From the NCBI GenBank assembly GCA_009602725.1, contig WELB01000146.1:319444-383443 (forward strand): 64,000 nucleotides of DNA, in the 5' to 3' direction. This DNA is from Spirogloea muscicola. Its lineage: Eukaryota; Streptophyta; Zygnematophyceae; Spirogloeales; Spirogloeaceae. Shown in pieces: positions 1 through 11,580 of the stretch. The notes beneath the pieces were generated by a model. The model saw only the letters and a program-made list of their open reading frames with translations. It was not told the origin of the DNA and ran no database searches. Both the position numbers and the translations under genes were made by a program. The number at the start of each line of letters is the position of its first letter. Position 1 is the first letter of the stretch.

Positions 1-67
1 GGCCCAGGCCCCGCCGCCCGCCGCCCGCCGTGGCGCCGCTGCGCGCAGCCTCCGTAACCTCCGCCCG

Positions 68-2866
68 ATGGCTATCATTCGCGCGGCTGCCGCCGAGCCG
101 AGCCGACGGCGGTGGCGGCGGACCGAGGCAGCCGGCAGTGCGCCCGCTCGCCCTCGCAGCAGCAGGCGCGCCTCCGGCCAGCTGCGAGACGGACGAGTCT
201 CCTGCGGCGCCCTCGGCCGGTGGCCGCGTCCGCAGGTCCAAGTCCTCTGGGACTCTTGGCTCCTGCGTTCACTGGTATGAGTGCCAGCAGCGGCCTCGCC
301 GCAGCCATGAGCTCGTGTGAGTGCCCACATCGGGTATCGGGCTCTGACGAGGAGCAATGTCGAGGCGCCCAGGTACGCCGTCGTGGGAGCGGGCTTCGCC
401 GGTGTGGCCATTGCCTGGCACCTTCTCCAGGCATGCTTCCCTCACCACGAACTTTAAACCCAGGCACTAGCTGCACATTGCATCTCCTAACTGTGCAGCG
501 CATGATGTGTGCTTCAACATCCGCGTGATTGTGTACATCACACTCTCGTGCAGCTCACCACGGCTTCAGCGCCCGTGGCCGTTGATTTGTTTGATCGCCT
601 GGGCGTCGGAGCCGGAGCTTCTGGCATTTCTGGAGGCCTCTTGCACCCGTTCTCACCGCGAGGTGCGAGCTACTGTTGCCTCTGCTCGAAGGCAGATTCT
701 ATCAGGGAAACTTGCTTATTGTCATTGCTCGTGGTGCGCTACCAGAGCTGCAGACCATAGTACTGAAGCAGTGCAAATTATCAGCTTGACTGTAACTGTG
801 ACAGTGGCTGTTTGTGTGTCAAAGTCATTGGATGTCTGGGAGTTTTGCTTTCCTCGCACTCATCACAGAGGTCTTGCGTGCGAGCCACTGCTGAGGACCC
901 GCTACTCCCGCGCATGTTTTGGACACCATCAGGCAAGCTCCTCTGGAAGGGCCAGGAGTGCTGGAGGGCTGCCCTGCGGCTGGTGGAGGCTGCTGAAAGG
1001 GCTGCGCAGAGCAACAGCTCCTGTGCTGACTGCAAGCAACCAATTATAGTGCGAAGGTACTGCCATCGGTGGCTGCTGTGATTTGCCACCTGTGAGTTTT
1101 GTTTCGTGCTCAGTAGTGCACTCTGTCAGCAGCTGTGTCCAACATGACCCTCCCATGATACAGCTGCTTGGCTTGCAATATTTCTTTGACTTTGCAGGGG
1201 TCTGCTCCGGCTGGCGACAGAGGATAAGCACTCAAGCGACTTCAGAAAGGTACAGAGGTCTAGGTAAGCTGAGCTTGCTTGATTAGGAAGTGACCACCTT
1301 TTGTTGCTATCCTGGCATCCTCCACTCTCGTGAAGGTCGCACCACAACCACCAACTATCGGCCAGGAGCCTGATGCCTCGTCAGTCCTTGGTGGATTGGC
1401 AGAATGCAAAGGCTGCAAGTGATGGGGATCTCCCAAGAGCAGTAGATGGCAGTGACGCCTTCTGCATCACGAGTAACATGGCAAGGCTACTAGTGCCTGG
1501 CCTGAATATACCTGATGACGCTGCTGCACTCTACCTGCCAGCCGGTCTGACCATCCATCCCAGGCGTTACCTTGAGGTGAAGATGCGCCACAAGCGCACA
1601 TTTACTTTTGCTCGGCTGACTCATCAGCAGATCCAAAGTATTGCACTCATGCACTTATCTGACAATATGACCTGGACTGCCTAGTCTGCGTACCTGATTC
1701 ATCTGGATGCTCCATCCGCCCTTCTGTTATTCCAGGCCCTATGGCACAGCTGCAGATGCTATGCCCACAGTGCGAGCGAAAGTGCCTGCCCTGGCACCTC
1801 CGCAACTTTTAGGCAGTTGGAAATTGGATCTCTGGCAGATCTCCCTTCGGGTGAGTATGCTTTGTGCGTCAACGACCAGTTTATGTTTACATATGCAGCA
1901 GCCATCACTAGTGGAGTTCGGCTCAGTGCTTCTTCTGCTCGTTAGCCTGTGCATCTTGGTGATGGACTGCTTCAATGTCGTGAACAAGAGAAGCACGAAG
2001 GTAATCAGAGAATGGTGATGCTTTGGATGTGGTTCCTTATTCATGGGCATTTGTGTCACCTGCTCGTATTATCGCAGGCCATTATGAGGCTGCTGTCATC
2101 TGTCTAGGTGCAGCGGTGGCAAGCTTACCCGAATTCAAGGCCCGCTTACCCCTCATCATGTGTCGAGGAAAGATTCTTGAACTCCGAGCTAGCTGCACCA
2201 GGTGTCTATCACTTCAGCTCACTGCCCTTTAAATGTTGATGTATTTCACCGCACAGACAGGCTGCTCATACTCTGCTGCAATACTGACATGCATGACGTA
2301 CAAGTGGAAGTGAATGTTGTTAAGGAGTAGACAGATGCACCACGGACAATCATGCTCATGTTGTCCTTTACGTTGTCAGCCATAATAGTAACCCCCCCAA
2401 CGCACCAAGTCTGCTGGGAAGCACTTGGCTGGCACACCAAGGAAACGGAGAAATGCTGTTAGGCGCCACCAAGGAGTATGGAGATGAGAATACCAGCTCG
2501 TCTGTCAGTCCAGCGGAAGCACAACAGGCAACAGATGAGCTACTTAGGAGATTTTCAAAAGTGTATCCACAAATCATGAAATGCAGCATAGCTGCAGTGA
2601 GAGCCGGCGTCAGGGCACTGCCACCTAGGACTGCCTTTGGGTCTCTGCCGATAGCTGGCAAGCTGAGATGGCCTTATCAGCATAGTCTAGCAGCAGCTGA
2701 GGCACGGGTAGAGGCCAAACCCTCCCTTTGGCTAGCTGGCGGCCTTGGATCTCGTGGCCTGATCTACCATGCCTGGCTTGCAGAGTGCATTGCGAATGCA
2801 ATTGTCAATGATAGTGAGAGCCTCCTTCCCATTGAGCTCTGCAGGTGGGATAGGGGCAAGCTATGA
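68..2866 (+). CDS. FAD-dependent oxidoreductase (DAO fold), plant At5g48440-like, spliced
   Basis: Flavoprotein of the D-amino-acid-oxidase fold; the physiological substrate of the plant and algal branch is not known to me. The dinucleotide-binding motif AVVGAGFAGVAIAWHL lies near 376-423, followed by GASGISGGLLHPFSP (about 613-657), GKLLWKGQECW (933 on), ALYLPAGLTIHPRRYLE (about 1528-1576), VICLGAAVASLPEF and the C-terminal FAD-contact motif GGLGSRGLIYH before the TGA at 2864-2866. Exons that keep phase: about 311-430, 554-662, 933-1056, 1198-1249, about 1385-1576, 1736-1850, 2078-2211 and about 2380-2866. The first intron (431-553) would use a GC donor. The true start is uncertain: an ATG at 68 is in frame with the first motif only if another small intron lies between about 270 and 360. 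Family identity is firm; exon 1 and exon 5 borders are not. Confidence 0.86.
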
Positions 2867-5800
2867 CGTCTATCGGCCTGTTTAATACGGCTTTTGAGTA
2901 CCGATGGACACTTCCTGTGTGGAGCCTTATCTGTCCATTGGCTTACCACTCTGCTACGTGGTGGCCTACCACTCTGCTCTGTTGAGGTCGTGGAGGCTTT
3001 GCTTGCAGTGAGCCTTTGGCTTGCATCACGTCCACGGCTTGCCAGAACCACTACTTAATGTTGGCCGCAGTGAGGATGTGTGCACTTCTATTTGAGCACA
3101 GCAACTGCGGTTTCACATCTTACCATACCTGTCTCACTGCTACAGAGCCTTAATTGATGCTATGCCTCCTCATCTGATGCTATGCCTCCTCATCTGCTGC
3201 TATGCCCTTGCTTGCCTTTCTGGCTTGCTTACATGTCGGGAGCAATTTAGGCTAGCTGATAAATCAGCACACTGAATGCCACACCGCCACACTATTGCAA
3301 TTTAATGCTTACCGGATGTGTTGAAATTGGGCGGTGAGTTTACAGTGTGTACGTGGGCACAGAGAATGTACAGGTTGGGCCAATGTATTGCTATGGAGCT
3401 GCCCGCGTCCGGTACTTTTACCATGGTTTATCGATCTGCTGCTGCAGACTTTTTCAGGCAGGACGGCTACCTTTACCTTAGAGTCTGCTCGAGTGTGGGT
3501 TAGAAGACCATGTGCTCTGGGGTGGTGTGACTAACCTGGACGCCAACCTACAGTGTTCTCAGGGCAGCGGATGGTGGCTGACGATTGCGCCCCATCAAAT
3601 TTAGGACGATTGGGCCATTGGGCCTGTATATTGAGATTAAGCAACATGGCCCTGAAGGTTTCTAAGGGGCTGTGAGCATTCTGATGCCCACGTTATTTTA
3701 ACAACCACTGCCGGTACCATGAAGGGTGGTCTCCCCCCCCCCCCGTCCCCTCCCGTCGTCGTTTCGCCGTAGGCCACGCTGTCTCGTAATACAACTCCAG
3801 GGCGCCGTTTTGGGGCCGAGAAATCGGCCAACAGTCCTGGTCGACAACGTAGCGAGGTGCCTGGTATCCGGCCATTTCGTCGAGCCTTCGCTCGCCTCGC
3901 ATTGACCCAAAATGTCTCGAGGTGTCTAGTCTCCATGCATCTGTCAAGCTTTTCCGGCGGCATTGGCAGTCCAGCTATAGACTACTATTATCATTCTCCG
4001 ATTTGAGGTTTGGCCTTTCACAGCCCTCGCCCCTTTAGAAAAGCTCACTACTCCATACCGATGGTGAAGACCTTCAATAGTGTCCACAGTATATGGACGG
4101 ATCGTCTGCTGGAGATCGTCGGTGCCTAGTAGTATATCACGAGGGCCAGGTCCGAAAAGTCGACAGCTGTGAATGCCACGCAGATTAAGGAGATGGAGAA
4201 TGGTCGAAGGGGCAGATATTACTGAGCACCCAGGATGGGAATTGACATGCCGGATAGCCGCTCCATAAGCTCTGTTTTAGCAGCCGCGAGTCGGAAACTA
4301 AGTAGCCAGGAAGGAGTCACCCCGCTCATGGCCAAATTGGCAGCCAGGGCACGGCCAGCACGCTGACACGAGGCCACAATAGGTTTCGTAAAGGTGCGAA
4401 AACACATGCAGTACAGCAGGGGCAACAGAGAAAATAGAATATGCTCATCCGAATTGAGGGCCCGGACTGGGGAACAATGTTGGAATGCGCTGGAAAGCGC
4501 CGATCATCGACTAAGCAAGCTACTGTCACAATCGATGGCTGCTCGAGCCATCTCAGTCGATCGCGGAAGTCGAGATTACTAGCTGCCGGTAGGCACCTTG
4601 TCTGCTGCTGGTTTACTCTTATGGGGCGGGCCTAGCTCCCACTCACCATTCTCGTTGGATTACCGCTGCTGTTTGCCAAAAAGAGCAGGTGTTTCTGTCT
4701 TGTCGAGGCCAGCCGAAGAGACCGGACGAGGTTTAAGTGATGCCCGACCGAGGAAGGGCGAGCCGATCGTCAAGTGGAGGCGCGGCAAAGCAAGAAGTCG
4801 GGAAGCTGATGAATTGGGCCTGCGACAATCAGGGAATCGGCAAAGCCAGGACTCGGGAAGCTATGACACGGGCTTGCGGCTCCCCACAAGAGGTTTTAAA
4901 TTTCTACGACGGGCTGCAGCAGTAGGCAGCAGCAGGCCTGAGGGTCTCCGTGTTGACGTCGCTGCACAAAGACCCGGTATTGATATCGGCCACTACTCAC
5001 AGAGTGTCACGTGACAGCCCCCTTATATCAGCAGCCGCAATCATCTATGCAGGGTATGTCAAGGCTCTGCCCCAAGGCCCACCCTCAGGAGGGCGGGCCT
5101 CATAAAGGGAATACAATAACGAGGACGGGATCACCCGTTTGCCCAAAGCAGCGCGCCTACATGATACAAACAAAAGATTCCCTGATAATTTGTTTGGCTA
5201 ACTCATACGTCTAGGTCTAGGTGCTGTGTGTGCTGTGTGCGCTGTACCACCTCAATGCGCACTGTATGAGTGCGTCATAGCTGGTCGGCGGGGTACGTGG
5301 GTATGACCAGGGAGTCCTGAAGTTTCAGCGTGGATGATTCGGATGAATTTGCGTCGGTTGTCAGGTCAGCAGCTACTTTGCTGACCTGGGCGACCCAGCA
5401 CGCCTCCACGGCGGGATTCCCCACGCGGTGGCCACGTGCTTCCATACCGTGTCCACAACCCCGGGGGTCAAGAGACGCTGGTGGCAAGCAAGCCCTCGCA
5501 TTCTCCAACACCGCCCCACCTAGCCCAGTGCAAATAGCAACCTTTGAGCGCTGCAGCTATTGCTGTCACGCTGACGTGACAGCTCACAGCCATAAGCACC
5601 GACATCTCAAGTCACTGCTGTCGCTGCCACCGCTAGGTGCCAGGATAGCAGCGCCAGGATAGCAGTGCCATTCTCAACAGTCAAACACGTGTCACAACCC
5701 CTTGCAGGCGCGTCACACTGCGGTGCTTGGGCTTCACTCAGAGTTGCATGCTCGTCACCCCGCATTGGCTGTGTTATACCGCGTCACATGCGCGTCACCA

Positions 5801-6350
5801 TTGTGCATCACCTGCATGTCATATTGCGTCGCCAATATGACGTTGACATCAACGACAGTGCTATCTGACGGTCAGCAAGACGAGCCTGACGGCCTGGGAC
5901 GCGCCACAAGCATTAGATCGAAGAGCGTTGTCGATAGGCTACTTAGACGCCCTCTAAAACTTGGAAAATGAACACCTTTGCCGCATATTGAGCTAGCGTC
6001 TGGTCAGCTGTGCACGGGGTGCAAAGTGAAAGGCACATCCCGGCAGGTTCGGGGGCTCATCCAGCAGCAGGGCGTGCATCACTGAATGCGGAATCCCTTT
6101 GGCTAACGCTCTCGTGTGTCCTGTCCTTATTTGATGATTAATGCCACCGGATTGTACTGATCCTCCAACAGGGGAGATGGGGAGACGGTGGGTGCGGTAG
6201 GAACACGCCCATCCAAGTGACGAGGCCGGAGCTGGGACTAGTGGAATACTGGACAAGACTGCCACTGCACCGGAGTGCGAAGCTTTGAATCACCATAACA
6301 GCGGAAAACACACTGAAGTAATTGTGTTATGATAGCTGATGTGCTACTGT
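2867..6350. other. Gene-free stretch downstream of the oxidoreductase; unclassified, repeat-like
   Basis: No host gene is recognised. A run of 12 C lies at 3733-3744. The text around 3929-3975 resembles 39965-40010 (shared 'GTCTCCAxGCATCTGTCxAGC' type sequence), suggesting dispersed repeat. A minus-strand frame at 4219-4425 contains a reverse-transcriptase-thumb-like KTELM context but is too short and isolated to call. The stretch 5580-5870 is rich in GCGTCAC-type words like the LTRs further right, but no ends can be set. Confidence 0.4.
3156..3195. repeat. Two perfect 20-base tandem units
   Basis: The unit GATGCTATGCCTCCTCATCT occurs twice head to tail, followed by a partial third copy. It lies in the likely 3' UTR or just downstream of the oxidoreductase gene. 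No function is evident. Confidence 0.9.
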
Positions 6351-6720
6351 AACGTCCCCGCCGTTACATGACTCTCGGGTTAACGCTAACGTGCAGTATC
6401 CGTGGCGCGGCCCCGCATCGTATACTCCCGCGCCCCACTGACGCGCGCGTAACACCCGCACGACTGACGCATGCGACGCGCAGGTGACGCGCGGTGTGAC
6501 ACGCGGCGCGCCGTCGCGGCTCCGCCGCCGTGCCGCCGCCGCCGCCGCCGCGCCTTTTTCGGAGGAGGAGCTGCTCGGCGGCGCCGCCGTACTCGTAATG
6601 ACGCGCATGTGACACGTGTGACGCGCCTGCGGCGCCGCGACGCGCCTGTTACGCGCAGGCGGCGCCGCGCCGAGCAGGGCGCCGCTTCTTCTGGGAAGCT
6701 GCGTGGCGTGGTCCTTGCGA
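6351..6720 (+). mobile_element. Diverged LTR-A-like fragment (Ty3/gypsy type)
   Basis: Starts with TGTAACGTCCCCGCCGTTAC, the same terminal palindrome as the LTR-A copies at 19607 (minus), 33157 (minus) and 34846. It continues into the GC-rich, GACGCG-word-rich sequence typical of that LTR. The right border is approximate. Only a fragment is seen. Confidence 0.5.
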
Positions 6721-6959
6721 ACCACCTGCCCTCGTATTCGTATCCCCCTTGCCCAAGTGGCCTCCACCTTCTCAAGTTACTTCACCCTGAGGTGTCAGGC
6801 TGTTTCAGCACCCACCGTAGGGGGAGTTGCGACAGGGAAGCTGCTCTTCTAGCTTTCTCTAATCGCAGCACTGAGTGACCTCTCGCGCTCCTTACCTATA
6901 CTCGCAGAGGGTCCTGCAATTTTGGCATGGGCACGCTGTGCCGACAGGAAAACACAGGC

Positions 6960-7690
6960 CCATTACACTCACGCTGCGGACGCGCAGGCCGCCTCTGAAG
7001 TGAAGGGACTGCTCAAGGACGATGGACGTGGCCTCACCCGGCTCCCTCCCATCAGCTCCCCGGGCGCGTCCGTTTGATTAAGAGGCTCTGCCGCTATACG
7101 AGTCCCTTCGGCTCTCGGACGAACTGTTTCGTATAGCGCTTCATGACCACCTCGACCCCACCACCCCTTTGCTTGGCTGGCATCCGCCAGTGCGAGTGTG
7201 GCCATATTGCCGATCTCCGGCTCGCTCTAGCTGCGCACGTGCTGAATTGTGTTGAGAGGGGTGAGTGCATTGCTTCCCACGACTTACTCAGAGATACTAT
7301 GTTTGGAATCGTGCGCGCGAGGCGGGGTATCATCCGGCGATGGAGGTGTCCGGCATCATGCCAATCTCAACAAGGCGCGGCAAGCCAAACATGCAGCGTC
7401 TGGACGTGGTCGCTACCCCTTGGTGCTGTGGGCCTCGCCTGCTCCTGGATGTGCTACTCATTGAGCATACAAGGCTGGGCACCCACGTCACCCGTGTCTG
7501 GCTGGATGTCCAGCGCAGAGCGCAAGAAGGAGCGGCATCACAAGAACCCCCACGGAGACCACTTTTGTCCGTGTGCCATGGATATCAACGGAGGCTACGG
7601 CATGCAAATGGTCTTCCCTCATCCAGCATCTGGCCCGGCTGCTTGACGCGCGTCGTCGAAGTCGGGGGGGCAGCTTGGGCCACACCAGCA
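6960..7690 (+). mobile_element. LINE-like (non-LTR) ORF C-terminal remnant
   Basis: A plus-strand frame has a zinc-binding-like CECGHIADLRLALAAHVLNC (near 7190-7250) followed by ASHDLLRDTMFGIVR. The downstream text moves to another frame with REAGYHPAMEVSG and RLDVVA. This order (Cys/His cluster, ARHDxLRD, then an xxDVV strand) resembles the region after the reverse transcriptase in some protist LINE-like proteins. A related DVVTTDVL block occurs at 41.2 kb. The reading frame is broken, with at least one frame change near 7300, so this is a dead copy. The lineage call is tentative. Confidence 0.45.
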
Positions 7691-7937
7691 TTCGGCAGGC
7701 ATTAGTTGCATCACATACAATGCGGCTTTCGCTTAGTTTGCAGCGCTCGCAAGGTCTGTCTTTTGCATGTGCTTACATGTGGGTGCTAATGTCATCCTGT
7801 TAGCTCAGGCACCTTAGCATAGGGCTCCGTTTTATCTAGCCTTGTCTATCCTGCACTAGCTTCTGCCTGAACCATGTATTGCCTTGAATTGGCCTCCCTT
7901 CTATTTCATGCGCTCTGCTCGCCTTCTCTCTTTCTGG

Positions 7938-8222
7938 CCAGCCTTCTCGAAGGTGGGCCTTGAGGCGAGCCTCCCAGGGACCCCTGGGGAGGGTGGCACA
8001 TGAAGCACCATAAGTTGGGCTGAGATCAGACCAGGGTACCGGGGCCGAATCAGTGAGGCCCACGAGAGAGAGAGGCGCAGCCATGCTGCCGCCTGCTGCC
8101 GCAGCCCGTCGGCGCAGCCCTGCTGCTGCCTGCTGCTGCAGCAGCCGTCGCCACAGCCCGTCGCTGGGGATCTTCACCGGCTCTCCTGTGAGTAGACTGT
8201 CGCTGCTCCCCTCCGATATATT
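7938..8222 (+). mobile_element. LTR-A fragment
   Basis: Matches the middle of the LTR-A copies at 35270-35530 and 38660-38920: the AAGGTGGGCC block, CCTGGGGAGGGTGGCACATGAAGCAC, and the CTGCTGCC-rich tract ending in GGCTCTCCTGTGAGTAGACTG. It is directly followed by the dispersed repeat at 8225. Confidence 0.65.
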
Positions 8223-8224
8223 TG

Positions 8225-8700
8225 AGGAATGCAGTGGATCGCTAAGCCCGGGCTGCCGGCGACGCGAGGAAAAGTGGGGAAGGCATTAGGACGGGGCTGC
8301 AACGGTAAACATGAGCAACGTTTACTGCAGGGACAAGGGTCCAGGGGTCCGAGGTTGGGTGAAGAACTCGACCACTTTCCCATCTCAGGTTCCCTCTAAA
8401 TAGCCCAACGGACTGCGAGCCCGGCCATACGGGCCCGGGTGGGATAATTGGCACCCAGTCTCTCGTTGACGATCCGTCCACGACCTCTCGACGGCTGTCA
8501 AGGGGCTACCACCGACATTCTACTCAACCATCGGCCACCACCGCCATACCGACGGTCCCCCGTCAATTCTTGTTCAGTAGCAACTGACTATCTACTACCC
8601 TCGGGCTGTCGTGAGCCGTCTATCATTCCCGTCAACACTAACGTGTCAACGACGCCGTCAAGGCAGTCTACAGCGCTGCCGCAATACAATGCCACCCCCC
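8225..8700 (+). repeat. Dispersed repeat D, copy 1
   Basis: About 475 bases closely matching 39395-39870. Shared landmarks are GTGGATCGCTAAGCCC, GGTCCAGGGGTCCGAG, CTGCGAGCCCGGCC and the CGACGGCTxTCAA / CGGCCACCACCGCCAT blocks. The first 150 bases also match 37617-37760, inside an LTR-A element's gag region, so the repeat is probably retroelement-derived. No open frame is conserved. Confidence 0.7.
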
Positions 8701-8736
8701 CTCTAGGGTGTGTGGCAGCCGCTACAAGGCCCACCG

Positions 8737-9360
8737 TGTAACATCCCTGTCCCGATGCACACAGTTAGGGTCAGAATGTCCTGATTTGGATTCAAGAAAG
8801 GGCGTTTTGAAGACAACTCTCATACAGGAGAACGCCAACGCACATACGCGCACAGAACGCAGCGAAAGTCTTACCCTGAGGCACCGCCCCAGGGCGGCGA
8901 CTCTACCAATAGACTTACAGAGGCCTGCGGGGCCCGCAAGCGATGAGCTGCGGCCACGGGCTGGGCAACAGGCGGCAGCAGCAGAGCTGTGGTGGCGGCG
9001 GCGGCAGCAGGCAGCAGCGGGGCTGGTTAGGCAGCAGCAGAGCTGTGTCTCTCTCGGCGTTGGTCGGACTGAGGAGTCTGGCCTCGGTCCACTACTTGTA
9101 GCGTTTCTCCTGCCGCCCCTCCCCAGAGGCTGTGACGAGGGTAGCCCCAAAGGTCCTCCCCCAGAGGGACGGACCTGACGAGATGGGGATACAGGGATAC
9201 GAATCTAGGGGACTGGCGCGTACCGCGCGTGGCGCATGCAGCTCGTGTCGCGTGGCGCGTGCTGCTCGTGGCACGAGCCTGACGAAATAGGAAGGCGAGT
9301 CGCGTGGCGCGTGCTGTGCGTGGCGCGAGTCTGACGAATAGAAAGGCGAGTCGCGCAGCG
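8737..9360 (-). mobile_element. LTR-C copy, minus orientation
   Basis: Begins TGTAACATCCCTGTCCC, which is the 3' terminus when read on the minus strand. It continues with GTTAGGGTCAGAATGTCCTG, CCCTGAGGCACCGCC and a GCAGCAG tract shared with the split copy at 12266-12420 and 17095-17410. It ends where LTR-B-like sequence starts at 9361. The far end contains degenerate GTCGCGTGGCGCGTGCTG repeats (about 9245-9320). Confidence 0.55.
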
Positions 9361-11580
9361 TGTAACGATCCAGCCGTTTGAGGGCAAGTGGCCCGCCAGG
9401 TGGCGGGCTGGCTGGCCGGGCAAGTGGCCCGCCGAGGTGCGGGCCCCGCCCGTGCAGAACTACCCCTCGCTAGGATATACCCGTTCAAGGGAGAATCTTT
9501 GGCCCGCCGCAAGGCAGGCCATGGGGCGACCCGCTCACAACCCTGGAGGGGGGGTGGCAGTGGGGAAGCACTACGAGCCTTGGCCTGAGACCCGACAGCT
9601 GTTCGGACCTGTGAAGCTCAGGAGCAGCCTTGTTGCTGCTTGCCGCCGCAGCCGCCGTCGCAGCCTGCTGCGGAGCTTGCTGCGAGGAGTCCGTGGCTGC
9701 ACCCCTTGGGGGACAGCTGCCGGCTTGCACCCAGGTGGTGGAGTCGCCGCCGGACGGCGGCGCCACAGGGCCTGTCTTTCGCTGCGCCTTTGCGCTAGTG
9801 CTTCACCGTGTAGTGGGTTCGCTCCCAAACCCCTACAGCCGAACATAACAAGGACGACGTACCCTGAATGTGCGCGGCATAGCCCTTCTCGGGAGGTAGA
9901 GCGGTCGGCTGCTGAGGCAGCGGCTGCTGCAGATCCAGCTGCTGAGGCAGTGGCTGCTGCGGGGCAAGCCCATGAGGGGCACGCCGAGCTGGGAGCCGCA
10001 GGCCAAGAGGGCTTGTCGGCTGAAGAGGTGCAACGCATGGCACTCCCCACGCAGGACCTGACCGCAGTCCAGTCTGCTATGGACTCAGATCACTACCGCC
10101 TCCTTGCGAGGATGTGCGAGGAGCACCATGCCACGTTGCCAGATCCGTGCGGGACAGCGGCATGCGCAAGAGATCGATACCGCAGCGCAAGAGCGGTAAA
10201 TCCGTTGCATGGTCGTGCAACGGCCCACGCGCCACGGCAATGTACCGGTCAAGATGATCGGGGCGGGCTCCAGGCGTGGCTAAGCAAGATGTCGGAGTGG
10301 TTAGACTGGAAGGAAGCGAATGCGACGGCAAGAGTGCCGCTCGCTGCGACCTATCTCGCAGGGGAGCCAGGTGAGTGGTGAGACGCCCTCAAGCAGTCCA
10401 CGACGCCTGAGGAGTACAACACCTGTGAATGACTTTCCAGGTCACTCATATAGGTCCATGGCGATATCCATGCGGAGCTTCGCGCCCGCGACGAGTTGGA
10501 TGTCATCCGCATGAGCGTCGCTTCAGGATGCTTTCGAATCTGCCCACGGATCCTATGAAGGCGGTGGACCAGTGACAGAGATCTACGGCTGGGCTGCCTC
10601 CCAATATGCGCACGTGGGTCGCGGTGAACTCCGCTACCTCACTGGCATTCACAGATTTCTCCAAGATGGTGGAACCCTAAACCCTAAACCCCTAAACCCT
10701 AAACCCTAAACCCTAAACGCCCGGAAGGTGCTCAGCACGCCGGACATTGGGCGCGGCAAGCGTCCCCTCCTGGAGGCAGGTGGATCTGCAGATGCAGAGC
10801 GGGGCAAGAAGAGTCTCTACCCTAAGGAGGGGTCGTCCCCAAGGCGGCTTCCAGAAGCCGCGAGTGGAACGAGGTGGCTGCTTTCGCTGCGGCAAAAAGG
10901 GTCATCAGATCAGGGACTGCCCGGCGGCAGGTCCATCTTCCTCGAGGCCACGTCCACAGCGCCCTATGGACCGGGACAAAGGCAACTTCAAGGGCAAGCG
11001 TGAGTGCCTGACCCTTGCCTTTGAGAGCAATGTCATTCAGCAAGGTGCACGTGAGCTGTTTGATCTTGCTGGCATAGCTTGCCCGCCATCCGAAGTAGCG
11101 GTTGTGCGTTCCATTTCTGCTTTGTTGCAAGGTCTGGAGGCCGGAGGGCCTTCACTTGTGTGGATTGCCCACAATGACTTGCAAACGGCTGCAGACATTC
11201 ATCTAAGCTGGCCTGCGCGCTGTCGGCCTGAAAACATTGAGTTTTTCATTGTGCCACAGAAGCGCGGCGTGATTGATCAAGCTCGGCAAGGCCGTATCCG
11301 GCAAATGTCAGGGTTTATGTTGCTCGCACCCCAAATCTTGGCAGTACACGTGGGGTACACACAATGCTTTTTGAGGGGCTGGTTGCTGATGCACCGGCCA
11401 AGATCCTCATGGATTCAGGGGCCGTACAGGGTGGTGAACGAGTGCGTGAAGAAGTTACTCGTGTTATACGCGCTGGGCGTAGAGGATGACTCCGTGGCCT
11501 TCCACACTGCGGAGGTATCTCCCATGAGATTCATGGCTGCAATCCCAACACGGGATGCTACAGGTGCCTCACAGAGCACA
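9361..11580 (+). mobile_element. Ty3/gypsy fossil, LTR-B family: LTR plus gag and start of protease region
   Basis: Opens with a diverged LTR-B (TGTAACGATCCAGCCGTTTG, 9361 to about 9865). Gag-like sequence follows, with alanine-rich N-part, one EGHAE unit and HYRLLARMCEEH. A zinc knuckle, CFRCGKKGHQIRDC, lies near 10880-10921, then LFDLAGIACPPSE and FFIVPQKRGVIDQ. It stops against an oppositely oriented gag fragment near 11580. Reverse transcriptase and integrase are not seen here. The copy is broken, with several breaks, and is clearly older than the copies at 12.4 and 24.4 kb, from which it differs much more than they do from each other. Confidence 0.75.
10675..10717 (+). repeat. Interstitial telomeric repeat array (CCCTAAA)n
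   Basis: Six units in tandem, five CCCTAAA and one CCCCTAAA (10689-10696). This is the plant-type telomere word in the C-rich orientation. It sits inside the gag part of the fossil element at 9361-11580, with element sequence on both sides, so it is not a chromosome end. Confidence 0.96.

Noticed and set aside
6327-6878. Arg-rich frames on both strands around 6.3-6.9 kb
   Set aside because: They arise from GACGCG-rich LTR-like sequence and are open on both strands for compositional reasons.
9437-10381. A 314-codon frame as a host gene
   Set aside because: It spans LTR-B text and the start of gag; the alanine-rich and gag motifs place it in the fossil element.
10675-10717. A true chromosome end
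   Set aside because: Element sequence continues on both sides and the array is only 43 bases.
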